Assembly (NCBI GenBank): GCA_008508345.1
Contig: QNGE01001265.1
Coordinates: forward strand, 56,450 to 120,449
DNA: 64,000 nucleotides
Source: Paragonimus westermani
Taxonomy: Eukaryota > Platyhelminthes > Trematoda > Plagiorchiida > Troglotrematidae
Reading direction: 5' to 3'
The first letter of the stretch is position 1. The number at the start of each line of letters is the position of its first letter. The position numbers were made by a program, and so were the translations under genes. Below the pieces are notes generated by a model. It was not told where the DNA came from. It ran no database searches and saw only the letters and a list, made by a program, of their open reading frames with translations. This document shows, piece after piece, positions 24,467 through 35,879 of the stretch.

Positions 24467-25397
24467 AAGGTGCTTTCGTGCCGGCTGGTTTCAACTGTTT
24501 ATACTGTGCTTCAGACATATGCCTATGTAACAGCAGTATCTGAAGTTGCTTTGCAACGTGCTTCTCCACCAGTATGTTCATTTTGGATATACGGTCAAAT
24601 TTGAATCTTCTGTAATCCTCCAAAATGATGTTCATTTTCCTTAAGTATTCGTCCTTGGTCATGACGGCCACATCAGGGCCTTTATCTAGTTTAAGGAATA
24701 ACAAATGCTGCATTTCTCTTAGTTCTTTCATGGCCCGATAGTGTTTCTGCTTTGGACAGCAATGTTGACGGATGGGTACCGACGTAAACGAAGAGTGCAA
24801 ATGAAATATTAACATATCGCAATATATGTCTTCTTTCCGCTCTGATGAAGTGGGTGGAGGGAACACAATGTTTCATTTTTCTCAACAACCTCATCATTTT
24901 TTCACTACCTCACCCACCGTATTTTTTGAACTGGAATAATTTATCATTAATCTTCTTCGGCTATAGTAGTCAATCTTGACCTGACACACGAAGGTAAGAG
25001 CTCACCTCTGGTCACATTGATAAACCATCGATTTCGTTGAGCAAGAGTGTCATCATGGGTGACAGATATTTGTGTGTTGCAATTGTTTATGTATTTTCAT
25101 TAATAGTACCCATAGAAATGTTCAGGTTCAGTCTTGTTTCCATTTAAGGTTACGCGTAGCTCAGCGACCAGACGTGGATAGTTACAGATGGAACGCTAAC
25201 AGGGCTGTTACACCCACTTGTCTTACAACCAGGAAAGATTTCACTTCATATATAAGGGGAACGTGGAGCAAATAAATTGTCCACACCAAATGACACTAAA
25301 GACGCTTACTGCGCTGCTACTTGACTGCCGTTACCTTCATGCTATTTCTATAAGCTGCAAGGTATTGGTCATAGTGACGTGCCGTCCGACAACACAG

Positions 25398-25540
25398 TGG
25401 CCCTAAAAGAACAACCTTGGTTGGTAACGTTCATCGATGGAGATTCTGTTCAGGGCCGTTCACACGGTTTACTGAAAATGCAGTTCCACAAACGCACCAT
25501 TCAACCGACATTTCCTTTTTCAAACTTACTGGGTTATCAC
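25398..25540 (+). CDS. Internal coding exon, unidentified
   Basis: A 143-nt block (two nucleotides plus 47 codons) lies between CCGACAACACAG and TATCAC|GTAATA. The peptide reads ALKEQPWLVTFIDGDSVQGR, LLKMQFHKRTIQPTFPF and NLLGYH. If the donor is not used, the frame stays open to a TGA near 25604. It ends in phase 0, which suits the plus-strand block at 27003-27164. The product is unknown. A TATA-like TATATAAGGGG lies about 145 bp upstream, but I do not claim a promoter. Confidence 0.42.
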
Positions 25541-26489
25541 GTAATAACATTCGGTATTCAATCGATCGGAAAAGATTCAAATTCACGTTTTTTACGCGAA
25601 ATCTGACGATCAAACAAATGTTCTTCTCATTAGCCAACGGCCGAGCAGGTAACTCACCTTCAAAACGGTCAATGAAAATACACGCGTGAAACTGAATTTA
25701 CTGCCCCACTATTCAAACAAATGTACGGGAAAAGTAAGTTCCTCATCTCGAATGGGAAAATACTTAGAAGTTGGATAGTGTCCCCGCGCGAAAAACTGAA
25801 AACGAGACACCGCTTAGTAGTGGAGCACGATAAAACGAAGTTAAGCTGACTCGAACAAGGGGTCACTGACTGATTCAGAGCAAAATACCTGTTTGGACAT
25901 CAAGAAATGATGAGATCTGTGAGCTGGTCACGATAAAATACTGAAGGAAAATGCTTAATTCTGTCGTTTGGTTATCAACTTGGCTCGGACTGAATAACAG
26001 CAAAGGAGACGGTTGCTAAAGCTGAGACAAGAATGAGGAGGACTACGGCGATTTATTCGAGGACGACAATATAATGTGGAACCACCTAGCAACGTCAACC
26101 AGACAAACCACGACGACCTCCGAAATAACGCAACAGATGATAACAAAAACAAGTGGTAAGAGAATTGTGAAATCGACTGCAAATGCTATCTGATGTGCTT
26201 GGAGATTTTTACCATCGTTGGCGCAAATTTTTACATTATGTCAAAATAGAGTAGTGCTAAAGTTAATGTCTTCGTTTCCGTAGCGGAGCATAAAATGAAT
26301 AATAATATTCATCTTCTTGATAGGGTTGCTGGTGAACCATTGAGCGTTGCACGCACTATGTGTTTCACAGAAACAGAGAAGATCCGTTGGCTCGGCTAGT
26401 ATGGCTAAGAACACGACATGGTTTGGGCCCGTTGTCTTCCAGCAACGACGTTACAATGCACAAAAGGTGCGTCCGAAAGCTCCATTTTA

Positions 26490-26775
26490 CTATGGATGAA
26501 GTAGCCGTGAGATGCTCCTAGAGAATTTTTCATCATACAATGCAGCTTTACCACATTTAGACACCATTCGCAGAAAAGAAGTTTTTGCCACTAACCGCAA
26601 ATCAACCATTCCAGTAAACCTACATTTCTTGTTGAATTTTGAGGTTGAACAGAAAGCCTCACTGTTCAGTGCAGCTATGCAGAAAGACAAGACTCCGACA
26701 AGCATTGCCATGACACGCACTCGTATGAAAAAATGCGACACTACATCAGCCTCTAACAGTGCGGCACACATATAG
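26490..26775. CDS. Overlapping coding readings on both strands, strand undecided
   Basis: Plus reading (about 26497-26775): an open frame with NFSSYNAALPHLDTIRRKE, FLLNFEVEQKASLF and TPTSIAMTRTRMKKCD, ending in TAG, with an internal GTAAAC donor possible after KSTIP. Minus reading (26490-26711): a 73-codon ORF with a signal-peptide-like start, MAMLVGVLSFCIAALNSEA, then a short basic Cys-containing tail, like a small secreted protein. Composition slightly favours the plus strand as an exon within the 25.4-28.4 kb gene. The minus reading cannot be excluded. Confidence 0.3.
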
Positions 26776-27002
26776 CCCACGTCGTCTAGGTAAGTGTGCC
26801 CATATTTCGATTCCGCTATATCAATACTGGAACGCTCGAATGCTATGTTGAAACAATACAGATGGGGGAAATTTTGACACGTCTCTCAGGTAAGTATGCT
26901 CCATGACGGCCCAACTGTAGATCTGTGTGGAAACGTCCGAGTGAGACGTATGCTACTGCGGCAGGATGTAAGTGTTCTGTGCCCTTTAGCAAACCTGCGT
27001 AG

Positions 27003-27230
27003 CACAAAACTAGCCGTTGCATTGATCTGGCAGAAGCTGATTTCCCAGTTCGCATGCCAGTTGAGTCACCAGACGAACTGACCCTCTCTGAGTGCGCACT
27101 GAAGGACAACCAGCTTTACAGCAACTCACTGTACAGGAATGATAACGTCACAGTTATTTTCCAGGTGACACATCTTGTGCTTGCGGGTGAGAGCAACTAT
27201 ATGCCACGCAACGCAACATCACTTCACTAC
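27003..27230 (+). CDS. Coding exon, unidentified, two possible donors
   Basis: From CAC after an AG at 27001-27002, the plus strand is open for 75 codons to a TGA at 27231-27233. The peptide includes CIDLAEADFPVRMP, VESPDELTLSECALKDNQLY and RNDNVTVIFQ, with a potential N-glycosylation site (NVT). Donors at CAG|GTGACA (exon end 27164, phase 0) and GCGG|GTGAGA (exon end about 27187) are both plausible. The acidic, well-mixed composition is strongly coding-like. It sits between 25398-25540 and 28084-28384, and phases agree if the first donor is used. Confidence 0.48.
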
Positions 27231-28083
27231 TGACACGTTCCCACTTCGTTAAGAAGAAAAACTGGCAGTGGAGTCAGTAAGAACTACCTCTTAGGGTATC
27301 TTGTTGTTTAAGGCTGTCACCAGCGAAGATTAATATTCTAAATTTTCATTCAAAATGCAACCAAGAAGCCTGGCTCCGGCGTTACATATTAGCAAGTAAT
27401 GCAGCGAACACATCGGTGGATCCGAAAATTAAGACAGTGTCAGTCAGAAGCCAAGAACGCAAAGATCCTTTCCCTGGCAAAGAGTGATGAAGTGAATGAT
27501 CGTAGTACCCTATTGTAATCGCTCAATAAAGTTTGTATAAGTCTCTTCTTTTCACACTTTTTTCCATAATTTGTGAACGTCTATGGGCGTTTCGCGCCTG
27601 AACCACGAGCAAGTAAAACGAATATTCCTGTTTGTGTCTTGAAAACAGTTTTTGGCATCAGTTAAATGTATTTTCATTGCCATCTCAATGTCACAGCCTT
27701 TCCCATTTTTACTCACATGTTGAATTCATACAACACGCAAACCGCACGCGAAATGCACTTATGCTGACTGGAGTTGTTTCACTGTCGTAGCTCCATTAAT
27801 TGAATCAGCAGACATTAGAAGATTTTTGTGGAGTGATATCTTTCAGCATGAAATATTTCTACATGATTCTGACAAATGTTTTAATGAACCAGATTATCAA
27901 GAGTTGATGAACAGCGCGATAATGTGATTTTGGTAAACGCACTTTGATTTCGTGCCATCTGGACATGTCGTCGTATCAACGATCAACCGCACTCACATTT
28001 CCAATAAAAAATGCTGTCGAAACACAAACTTAAAAAGAGGGCAAGGGTAACGTAGTTGCACTTTATAATATCGTCACTCGAAG

Positions 28084-28384
28084 ATTGAGGTTGATTGTGA
28101 AAGCCCCAGTGAGAGTTCAGAGTGCAAAAGTTATTCAAACCTATGGGAATCACTTGTCCCAAATTTCGAACAGATTATTAATGATGACCTTAGTGACGTT
28201 GAACAGGTTCGTTTTGCTTATACATTAATCGGGCGTGAATTAGAACTCGAACCTCGGAGCAACAGACAGTTCGCTGGTGGACTATTGCGCAATTCTGGCA
28301 CAGGATTTGTATACATGGCTGAAAAAATTTCAGGAAAAAATCCAGCTTTTGAGAAAAACGCGAATACAGAAATATGTTGTTACT
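28084..28384 (+). CDS. Long coding exon, unidentified
   Basis: The plus strand is open from 28069 to 28563. The coding-like part reads IEVDCESPSESSECKSYSNL, WESLVPNFEQIINDDLSDVE, RFAYTLIGRELELEPRSNRQ and GLLRNSGTGFVYMAEKISG and ends at TACT|GTGAGT. Codons beyond the donor become hydrophobic and repetitive, unlike the rest, which supports the donor. An AG at 28082-28083 gives a phase 0 start; a stronger CCCCAG 27 bp downstream is an alternative. The acidic start and helical body look like a cytoplasmic protein. This is one of the best host exon calls here, though no family was recognised. Confidence 0.55.
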
Positions 28385-28564
28385 GTGAGTTGATATTGCT
28401 ATCCTTTTCCAGCTACAACCATATGGTTGTTGTACTAACCATATGGCTTGACCAAGCTTCAGGATGTAGAGATCTCGGCTGTAATTACATGGTTGTGGCA
28501 TATGGGTATAGTAGAATACATAGGGAATACAAGGTTGGATACACTGAAACAGGTATCAACTAAA

Positions 28565-31500
28565 TGTATACAACCTACAATCTGATGTTTCCTTTGTACT
28601 GTCCAAACCAAGGTACATTCTTATGAGTTTATAATTTTTCTTACAAAACAACGAGAGGCTTTGTTTCAGCCATCCTTCTCACATTTGGTGTTTCCCGAGA
28701 AAGTCTTACGGAATGTTGCGGACAGCAACCAATGATCATTCGAAGTAGTAATTCGCTTTCAGTTGTCCCGATCAATACACACATGCCTTGGGTAAACGCA
28801 CTGGACGCTCAGAATAAAACATTAGTATGGGCTAACCAGTGTAAGACTACCCCCTAGGAACCATTGGGAACCATGCAAAATGGTCCTACTGTTGATGTCT
28901 ACGGCGTAATAATTAGGTGTTATATATAGATATAACCTGTGCAGTTTGTTACTATTAAGAGCATGGAAGCTCCAAATATATACACATATATGCGGCTTTT
29001 TTACATCTCGTTTTTTTGGGTTTCAGAGCTACGATAAGATCATTTGCAAAACTGCAAAAACTCGTCAATCATAAGTAATAAATTAAACTGTAGACGTCAG
29101 AAAATTATTGCAAACTTTTAGCCATCAAATATTTTAGAAGTATCTTTCGGATAGTGTGATTTATTCATTTCAACATGTAGGAGTATCTCGCTAGATAGTA
29201 TCTAATCGCCTGACTCCATTTGTCCGTATGTATTTGTTAGCACATTTCTATATTTTGTTTAACAGGTTAAATGTGTTCCGTACTCTTTAAGTTCAACAAC
29301 CGGTAAGTTTAAGTCTTCAGAACCTCCGAGTGAAGTTTTTCACAATATCGGGCAAACCACCCCACTGCGATTTACTTTAGTAAAACTCAGGTGTGATGAT
29401 GGTTACATTTTGTCAACAATGAAAATATTGTCATTGAGTTAACGAAACTGACTCTTATAGAAGTGAACACCAGTGTGATCACAATTTAATCCAAACACAG
29501 ACTGTATTAATAACAAGAGACGCTTAAATACCAGAGCCGTGGCAACTACGGCTATGGTCGGATAAAAGTGGTCTAATGGACAGATCTTTCATGTAGAGTT
29601 TTGCTGCGTTTTTCTAGTTATGCATTAGTTTATACTGCATTCAGACCAAAGTTCAAAATTAAGGCCGTTCGACTGCTTTTTTCTTTGCGCTGCACTTGAG
29701 AAACAGCAACCTACCCAATGCAGTACCCGACAAACTAACACCAGTCGTTACGTAACCAAAATGCTTCGAAGGACGCATTAAGTCACACTGGACATGCGCT
29801 GTTCCAAGTGGCTATATCACCAGTCGTTGTTTCATTTCCACCACATAAATGCAGCTTCAAATTCGGCGTTGAAGTTGACTGAAAAAAATATAAAAATATT
29901 CTTAGGTTTAACACAAGAATGCACTTGCGAAAAGAAGGATTCTGAAACACTTAGTGACGCCCAGTCTTATTGTTGGGCTATATAATTTAGTTGCAGTTAA
30001 AATAAATACATGAGTGTGTTTATTAGACCAAGATGCTGCAAAACAACTTCAAAATGAAGATGAGATGAATGATTGATTACTCCACAATACAAAATAACAA
30101 CACCCATTTTGCAACATTTTTTCATGGGTCCAAGAAGTGGACAAATAAATGAGCCAAAAATAAAAAGATGGACGACTGTAAGCCTCTATGTCTGGCACTA
30201 ACAAATGCCGGAATAATCTCAAAGTTAAAATGCTTATAAAAAGCACGTTGAACGTATAGTTTCCCGCCGTTAAAATGAGCGTAGGTATTTGGTGTTTTCA
30301 ACGGTGGATATACGGACACTTAGAGTACCTGAAAGTGTTCAGTAATGCTAAGCTTTTTTTTAAAATGTTGCCAGCATTCTGCCGGCTTAGTAACCTTGAC
30401 AGAGTAATCTAAGCTGATGTTCTAAGAGTGTGAGCATCACACCCTATCTAGCAGAACTCAAAACGATTCGCCAAAGAAATTTGACATTTAAAATAACTTT
30501 AAACCAGTTTTCTTCGCACGTTTTAAAATAAACTGTTCAGAAACTATGAGCCTAAATGATTTTCAACATAGTAATCATATCGCACATAACTGAATTCGAA
30601 ACGTTATTATGAGCAAAACTAAAAGCTATTAAATTTTTGTAAAACACTAAGGAATGTTTGTTAGTATGGACAACGTCCTACCCGTTGAACGTTAAAAAAT
30701 CCGTCCTTGCGTAGACAAGTAGATAGGGCTGTACTATTTGAATATACCCAACCTGGTTAAAGTTAACCTCACCCAACAATATCACAATTTAAAAAGTGAT
30801 GTCTCCTTACGATAGCATACTTAGTTTTACTAACATTTTGAACACAGTCTATGTCAAAAACTCACCAAAAAATTTCTAGCATTTATCTCTTAGTTATTTT
30901 GAGACCAAAGAAGTTTGTGTCAACTTTTTTTATATTAGGTAACACGCTACATCCGCGAAGTTACTGGTAGTGCGAACCCAAAGGATACACATACTTTCGC
31001 TATTTAATCACAGTGGTGGACAGATTTCTTCATAGTATCGTCTGAATACTGTTGAATGTATTCTGTTTTGAAGTTGCACAACTTCTTGTCGTGAATGTAT
31101 TCAAAATCAGTTACAACACGATTGCGGTGCAGGATGCAATAACTAACGAGCCGCAGGTGTGTGTCAAACCAGACGTGTTAGGAATGCCACTGTGAGAAGT
31201 GGAAGAGTAGTTCTGATAGACAATGAATTTCCCCCTTCAAATTCGAGACATACTTATGAATAGTGCAGTTTGGAATAAAGTTGATCGTGATAATAGCTCA
31301 CAAACTGGCAAATAACTGAAATTGTATAAGTATAAAAAGGATGGATGAACAATCACTGATAGGATTAAACAACTGCAAAACTGCTTGTTTACCGCCATGT
31401 TTGAACTTATGCTACATCAGAGAGCGTTATTATATACGATAAAAATAATCTCACTTTATTCCGTGTGGAAGGCGACAACTATCCACTTCGATTGGTATGT

Positions 31501-32960
31501 AAATCGGGGTTTCTAAAGCCAATAAAAATATTAATAACTAGCTCTCTTACGATTTCTGTCATCCATGAGCAGCGGCAAAAGTTTTAAATGCGGCAGACGA
31601 TCAGCCGGTACACAAAATAATTACCCCCAACCGGCGTAGATTGTGCTTTATCGCCGTGATATTTTTGGTCGCCAGACGGATATTTCACAAATAATTGCTA
31701 GAACACAGTCGCATAGCTCAAAAGGTGAAATGGTGTGGGCGGTGTTAGTTTTGTACCTCAACCATGCACAAACATGCCTGGTCTTTGATCCATAAGGCAA
31801 AAAAGACGCACCCATACATACTTAACCAATCTTTCGATTGACAGACTTCTGTGAGAAGACATAAGTGAGTAAAATAATTTGAAGCCTGAGGTGTCATTGC
31901 TAATATTATGAACATTTCGTCAGCACCCATAAAAAAGATGAGGTAGCACTGTTCAATACGTCAAGCATCCAGCAGCCTCCGTGAAGCAACTGATATGAAA
32001 CTAGGACCAACTCGTTCTTGTATGTGTCCTGCAAAAATATCAACTGCATGTAAAAAATGTCTTCCATGTACCAACTATCGGCTGGCTAATCGCCTGACAG
32101 AACTCTCATTATGACTCTTTTACAACATTTGGCAGCTTCTTCCAAAGCATCGTACATCGCCTAGTTACGCAGAAAAAAATGTACCAGGTACCTCCGTCAA
32201 ATACCTTTTGGAGCGGAAAGTGTTTGAAATAGCTGACCAAAAATTGCGCAGTCTGCAATTAATGTGTAAAATTAACGACTTAGGCAAGGCAACATACATC
32301 CTGTTGACCACTTTTACGATTGAAGCAGACCCAAAGATTACGCCCGATAATCCAAGCCAACGTATGTTATAAACCGAAAGTTACTAGTCGCCAAATGGTG
32401 ATGCTGTATTGCCTGTCGTTGTTGGAGCACCTACAGTAAAGCCGAAAACCTTCCTGTTTATTTGCATTTGGTTTTCTTCTATCCTTCATCTCGGGCGTAA
32501 CAGGGACATACCTAATACCTCTGTAATTTTTACGTAACATTTTGTCACTGTTTCAATAAATAAAACGATAGCCGATTTGCACCAATCACAAAGTGCCAAT
32601 ACAGCCCCTGTATAAAACCATGAAATGTGATCAGTTCAAACGAACGTTTACACACGCTATTTCTAGAAAGACTTAAAAAAATAAGACCAGAAAGCAAACA
32701 TTTGCTACTCTTCAGTAGTTTAAACAATTAAACCACATTGTTTTCCAAGGAATGTATTCTGGAATGTTATAAATATCTGTATTGTCTTTTTTAGCTCTTC
32801 AAATCAGCTGACCCGGGTCAGTTAAAATATTCCTAAAAATAGCTTTGCATTTTTACCGGCGGAAAGAAAGAACTGGAAGTGTGTTGGCCCTCCGTTATAT
32901 AATTTTCAGGTTTATTAACATTCTGTCAACATCAAATACAACCAAAAAGCAGGGAAAAAC
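28565..32960. other. Long AT-rich stretch without supported genes
   Basis: The plus block 29794-29985 ends with LGLTQECTCEKKDSETLSD and could be a terminal exon, but lacks a clear acceptor. The rest looks like intron or intergenic DNA. No repeat matching others in this window was noticed. Confidence 0.3.
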
Positions 32961-32966
32961 TCTTGG

Positions 32967-33284
32967 CTACTGGCCGATAACTTTTTTTAGCCACTTAGCC
33001 CACCCAGTCAAGTGAGCTTTATAAAACTTACGCATACTCTTCGCTTTTTCACATTTGTGTTTACAGCTGCCTTTGTTTGGTTTGATATCTGGGAAATAAG
33101 TCAGTAATTTTTCATAAGCTCTATCGAATTTCAGGGCAATCCTTTTTGCCTCATGTGCGTTGCCTCCCTGGAGCAAGCTTGTTCGTAGAAATTTGACATT
33201 TTTGTCAAGCAGTCGTTTAGATAAACTCGTTATTGTGACCTCGGTATTTTGATTAGTAAGGCTGTGCAGTAAAGTATGGTACAT
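32967..33284 (-). CDS. 105-residue lysine-rich ORF or terminal exon
   Basis: On the minus strand, an ATG preceded in frame by TGA GCA GCA AGG opens a 105-codon frame to TAG. It begins MYHTLLHSLTNQNTEVT. It continues with KRLLDKNVKFLRTSLLQGG, KFDRAYEKLLTYFPDIKPNK and KCEKAKSMRKFYKAH, and ends GWAKWLKKVIGQ. It is strongly basic and helical with two nearby cysteines (CKHKC). Codon variety and length make this a better than average candidate. Whether it is a complete small gene or the last exon of a larger one cannot be told, because an AG (GACTGAGCAG) lies just before the start. Confidence 0.45.
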   Translation of the reverse strand: MYHTLLHSLTNQNTEVTITSLSKRLLDKNVKFLRTSLLQGGNAHEAKRIALKFDRAYEKLLTYFPDIKPNKGSCKHKCEKAKSMRKFYKAHLTGWAKWLKKVIGQ

Positions 33285-33289
33285 CCTTG

Positions 33290-33417
33290 CTGCTCAGTCT
33301 ACAAACAAAACCTTTTTACTGATGCTTAGATCCGTGGGATTTAGATTATTCCAACTCAAAAAACGCCTACGCTCTATCGCGACCTTTACCTTTTGAAAAA
33401 GCCTCTGGGCCGGTATA
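33290..33417. other. No supported gene
   Basis: Short AT-rich gap between the lysine-rich ORF and a SINE fragment. Confidence 0.3.
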
Positions 33418-33450
33418 TTTCATTAGAACTCATCAGTAGGGTATATCCTA
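33418..33450 (-). repeat. Fragment of the hammerhead SINE
   Basis: CATTAGAACTCATCAGTAGG and the following GTATATCCT match the catalytic-core side of the element at 56861-56895. On the minus strand the CTGATGA core is kept, but stem II is altered and the GAAAC side is lost, so no ribozyme can form. Confidence 0.5.
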
Positions 33451-34200
33451 CATTTGCTTGGTGCCTAAGATAATCTAACTCGCCCAATGTTGAAGCGTTC
33501 TAACGCACGTTGCTCTGTTGGTTCAGTAATCTCTATGATTTTAACCTAAAAGGGAATTTCCTGCTCGTAAGGTTATAGACGGAGATGATAGTCTCTGTTG
33601 TTTAGCCCTTTAGATGGATCAGGAAAGGATAACATTAATCATGAAAGGTTGTGATCAAACGCTTGTCTGCTGTTTTGTTACTGTAGTTACTATGTCAATT
33701 TCATAAGCACATGACCCGAATGTTACTTTCCGTTTTGAGGAAGATACACGTTGTTGATGGGCTTCAGGTGGAGTATAATTCAAGTCTAATTCTTCCATAC
33801 AAAACGGGCTGGCCAAAAGTGTGTTAGAAACCCAAAAGCTGCTATCGAGTGCCGGTGGTGTTCAGTTTGGTTATTTTATACTTGCGGACGTGCGATATTC
33901 AAAAGTCTTCATCATCACAATGATCTAGAACCCAAAAAGAAGTACTGTAACGCGAGTAGTCGCTGACCTTAGCAGTGATGTGGAATATTCTAGAAGAAGA
34001 ATTGTGAGTGAAATGGTCAAAAATAATTAAAGAGGACTAAATGTGAGTACTAACAATAGTGTGAGTGCAGATACGCCATTAACTGTGGCACACCGCAATG
34101 TGAGATAACGTTTCCAATCAGCAATTTGAGTGATTATGAAGAACCAAGCCAAGCAGGTTACACCTGTCTAGTTTTCTCAGTGGAACAATCAGAGTTTTCT
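33451..34200. other. No supported gene
   Basis: I see no convincing exon, repeat or RNA gene here. Confidence 0.3.
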
Positions 34201-34204
34201 TATT

Positions 34205-35100
34205 TCGTGACAACGTTTTTCTTGGCCAGTACGTGGTTTTGCCCAACTGTTGGTATTTAATAGCACATAGATCCCGCTATGGCAGACGCTTAGTTGACAT
34301 GCAGAGTAAATGACCCAACCATCGCAGGCTGTGCGCGTGATTCATTGGCCATGTCTATTCGCATCTCAAGCATTTCGGAATACGCACAAGCAAACGTCTG
34401 TATTGTCCACGGCATTATTTCTATTGATGTGAAATGACTGACGGGAACGGAGATGGTCAAATACAGGGAGCTGAACACGTTTCCGAACTACAAAGCTAGA
34501 CAGGACGCATACAAACATTATGTGCCCTGCCTCCAAGCGACAACTGTACATCTTTCCGACGCCACAAATTAGGCAGGTTGACGAAGGAAACCCGCGGCCT
34601 TCTCATTCTTGCTGATACCTTATGATTAAAATTACAAGCTGACGAGATAGTGCTACCCAAGTGTGTGAAAGTGTTTACAATATGAAGCGGATTGCCTGCA
34701 GTAAAGAAGGTAATAAGAAGAATGCCACAGTCTCTAAGCATCACTTCGCAACTTGAAGATGTGTAGCACATTTCTTACAAACCAGCCCGGGTTCTCACTA
34801 TGTTTACCGTAATCTACGCGTCTGCGGCTAAGTAAGGCAGTGTCACCCACAAGCTCCATGCCGGTTAACCTAGCTTCAGAAATAAGCTCAACACCATGCT
34901 CACTGGATTCCTCGTGCACACCTTCCAGAACATCGCCCGTGCAGATTGGGCATACAGTGATCTTAAAAAATTATGTTTCTTCAGAACTTTTACGCAAAGA
35001 AGGCAGTTTCAGAGGACTCTACGAGCCACCGAATCGAAAGCAGCCGTCAAGTCTAAAATGACCGCGCCCATACAATGTTATCCTCTTATTTAGTCCATTT
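34205..35100 (-). mobile_element. RTE-type LINE, decayed 3' half
   Basis: Read on the minus strand from 35.1 kb, motifs appear in RTE order. They are VILDLTAAFDSV (RT motif A) near 35.05 kb, GVELISEARLTGMELVGD (usually ...LEYADD) near 34.86 kb and FTHLGSTISSACNF near 34.66 kb. SFVNLPNLWRRKDVQLSL and VCMRPV follow near 34.5-34.57 kb, and LRWLGHLLCMSTKRLP near 34.3 kb. The region usually containing GVRQGCPLSP is missing between LYAQS and HEESSEHGVEL, so there is an internal deletion. Stops and frameshifts are frequent. RTE elements encode an endonuclease and RT in one ORF; this copy lacks the endonuclease end and is dead. Confidence 0.85.
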
Positions 35101-35440
35101 CACAACCTTGAGCCGGATAGCGAACAAACAGATGTTAGCATCACTTGAATGGTTGTTGTTAGGACCACGCGCGTGCAGTTTGTATGGACGAATTTTGGCC
35201 AAATTGCCAAGCTCTAGATGTGTACAACCATCCCGTGAGTTCCAGTCGTGCAAGCTCCATTCTGTCTTAGACCTCAGTCAGATCCCTGTGTGAGTTTGAT
35301 CACTAAATTGAATTTGATCATCGGCCAAACTCCGGCAAAGGACAGCTGTTTCACCACGTTGTCTAGTGGCAAGTCCAAGTGAATGATGAAGTAAGCGTCG
35401 TACTTGCATTTCCAAAGCACACAACACATCCTATTTCCAG

Positions 35441-35655
35441 GATCCAGTAAGAGTTTACCAAAGCACCTTGTTCGATTAGTCTTGGAAGCAACGAAACATC
35501 TAGAAACGCCGATATTTCCGAACTGTGTTACTTTGAAAAGACAAAAACCAGAAATAAGAAAGGAAACAAAAATAAGGGACAGGATGCATTCAGGTCATTT
35601 TTGTGGCAAGAGGGTGCCGGTTCGAGTGAAACTATCCCAAAAGTTTGACTACTGA
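35441..35655 (+). CDS. Coding exon with strong acceptor, unidentified
   Basis: A good acceptor (ACACATCCTATTTCCAG) is followed by two nucleotides and 70 codons to TGA. The peptide reads KHLVRLVLEATKHLETP, LKRQKPEIRKETKIRDRM and VRVKLSQKFDY. It is basic and Lys/Arg-rich. A GTCATT donor after ATGCATTCAG would shorten it. A second plus block follows at 35720. Confidence 0.4.
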
Positions 35656-35719
35656 GACCGAACTACAGGACAGCTGGATATGTTTTCTCTGGGACCATAC
35701 CCGAAAACTTTTTCTTCAG

Positions 35720-35871
35720 TGCCTAACTCAAACAACGCTGAAAGGCTAGCTCAATCTAGTGGCATACTGAAAAAAAGTTTAATCCTAACTGTACCTGCGC
35801 TCAATAAACGCTTTCAATTTCGCATCCAGTTTCTAAGAAGCACTGTACTTCATACAGAAGACAAATTCTGA
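35720..35871 (+). CDS. Coding exon candidate, unidentified
   Basis: An excellent acceptor (AACTTTTTCTTCAG) leads into two nucleotides and 49 codons ending at TGA. The peptide reads PNSNNAERLAQSSGILKKSL and RFQFRIQFLRSTVLHTEDKF. The block just upstream (35441-35655) has its own acceptor and stop, so the two may be alternative last exons or belong to different genes. Confidence 0.35.
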
Positions 35872-35879
35872 AATCGCGG

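Larger units (their letters stand above)
22765..24897 (-). mobile_element. Decayed Penelope-like retroelement (RT plus GIY-YIG endonuclease)
   Basis: Read on the minus strand, the parts of a PLE appear in order. An N-terminal block has LDKGPDVAVMTKDEYLRKM (24.7 kb) and KPAGTKAPK then DGTPSRPVL (24.4 kb). The RT has MDIDSLFTNVPL (24.25 kb), GSSLGSTLADI (24.04 kb), RYHDD (23.96 kb, usually YVDD) and HFLDVLSTRR with VHRK (23.8 kb). A KRGLVKTLVHKAR segment (23.7 kb) leads to the endonuclease, MGKTDKQPAQRVAEHIPKWL and IVKHLMTTGHQAD (22.8-22.96 kb). PLE RTs are telomerase-related and their GIY-YIG domain nicks target DNA. Several frameshifts and a TGA where Trp is expected show that this copy is dead. 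Confidence 0.85.

Noticed and set aside
25148..25235. TAGCTCAGCGACCAGACG as a tRNA A box
   Set aside because: No B box follows at a suitable distance and no cloverleaf can be drawn.
34840..35093. Plus-strand ORFs
   Set aside because: They are antisense to the RTE RT, whose motif A (DLTAAFDSV) and GVEL block lie on the minus strand here.
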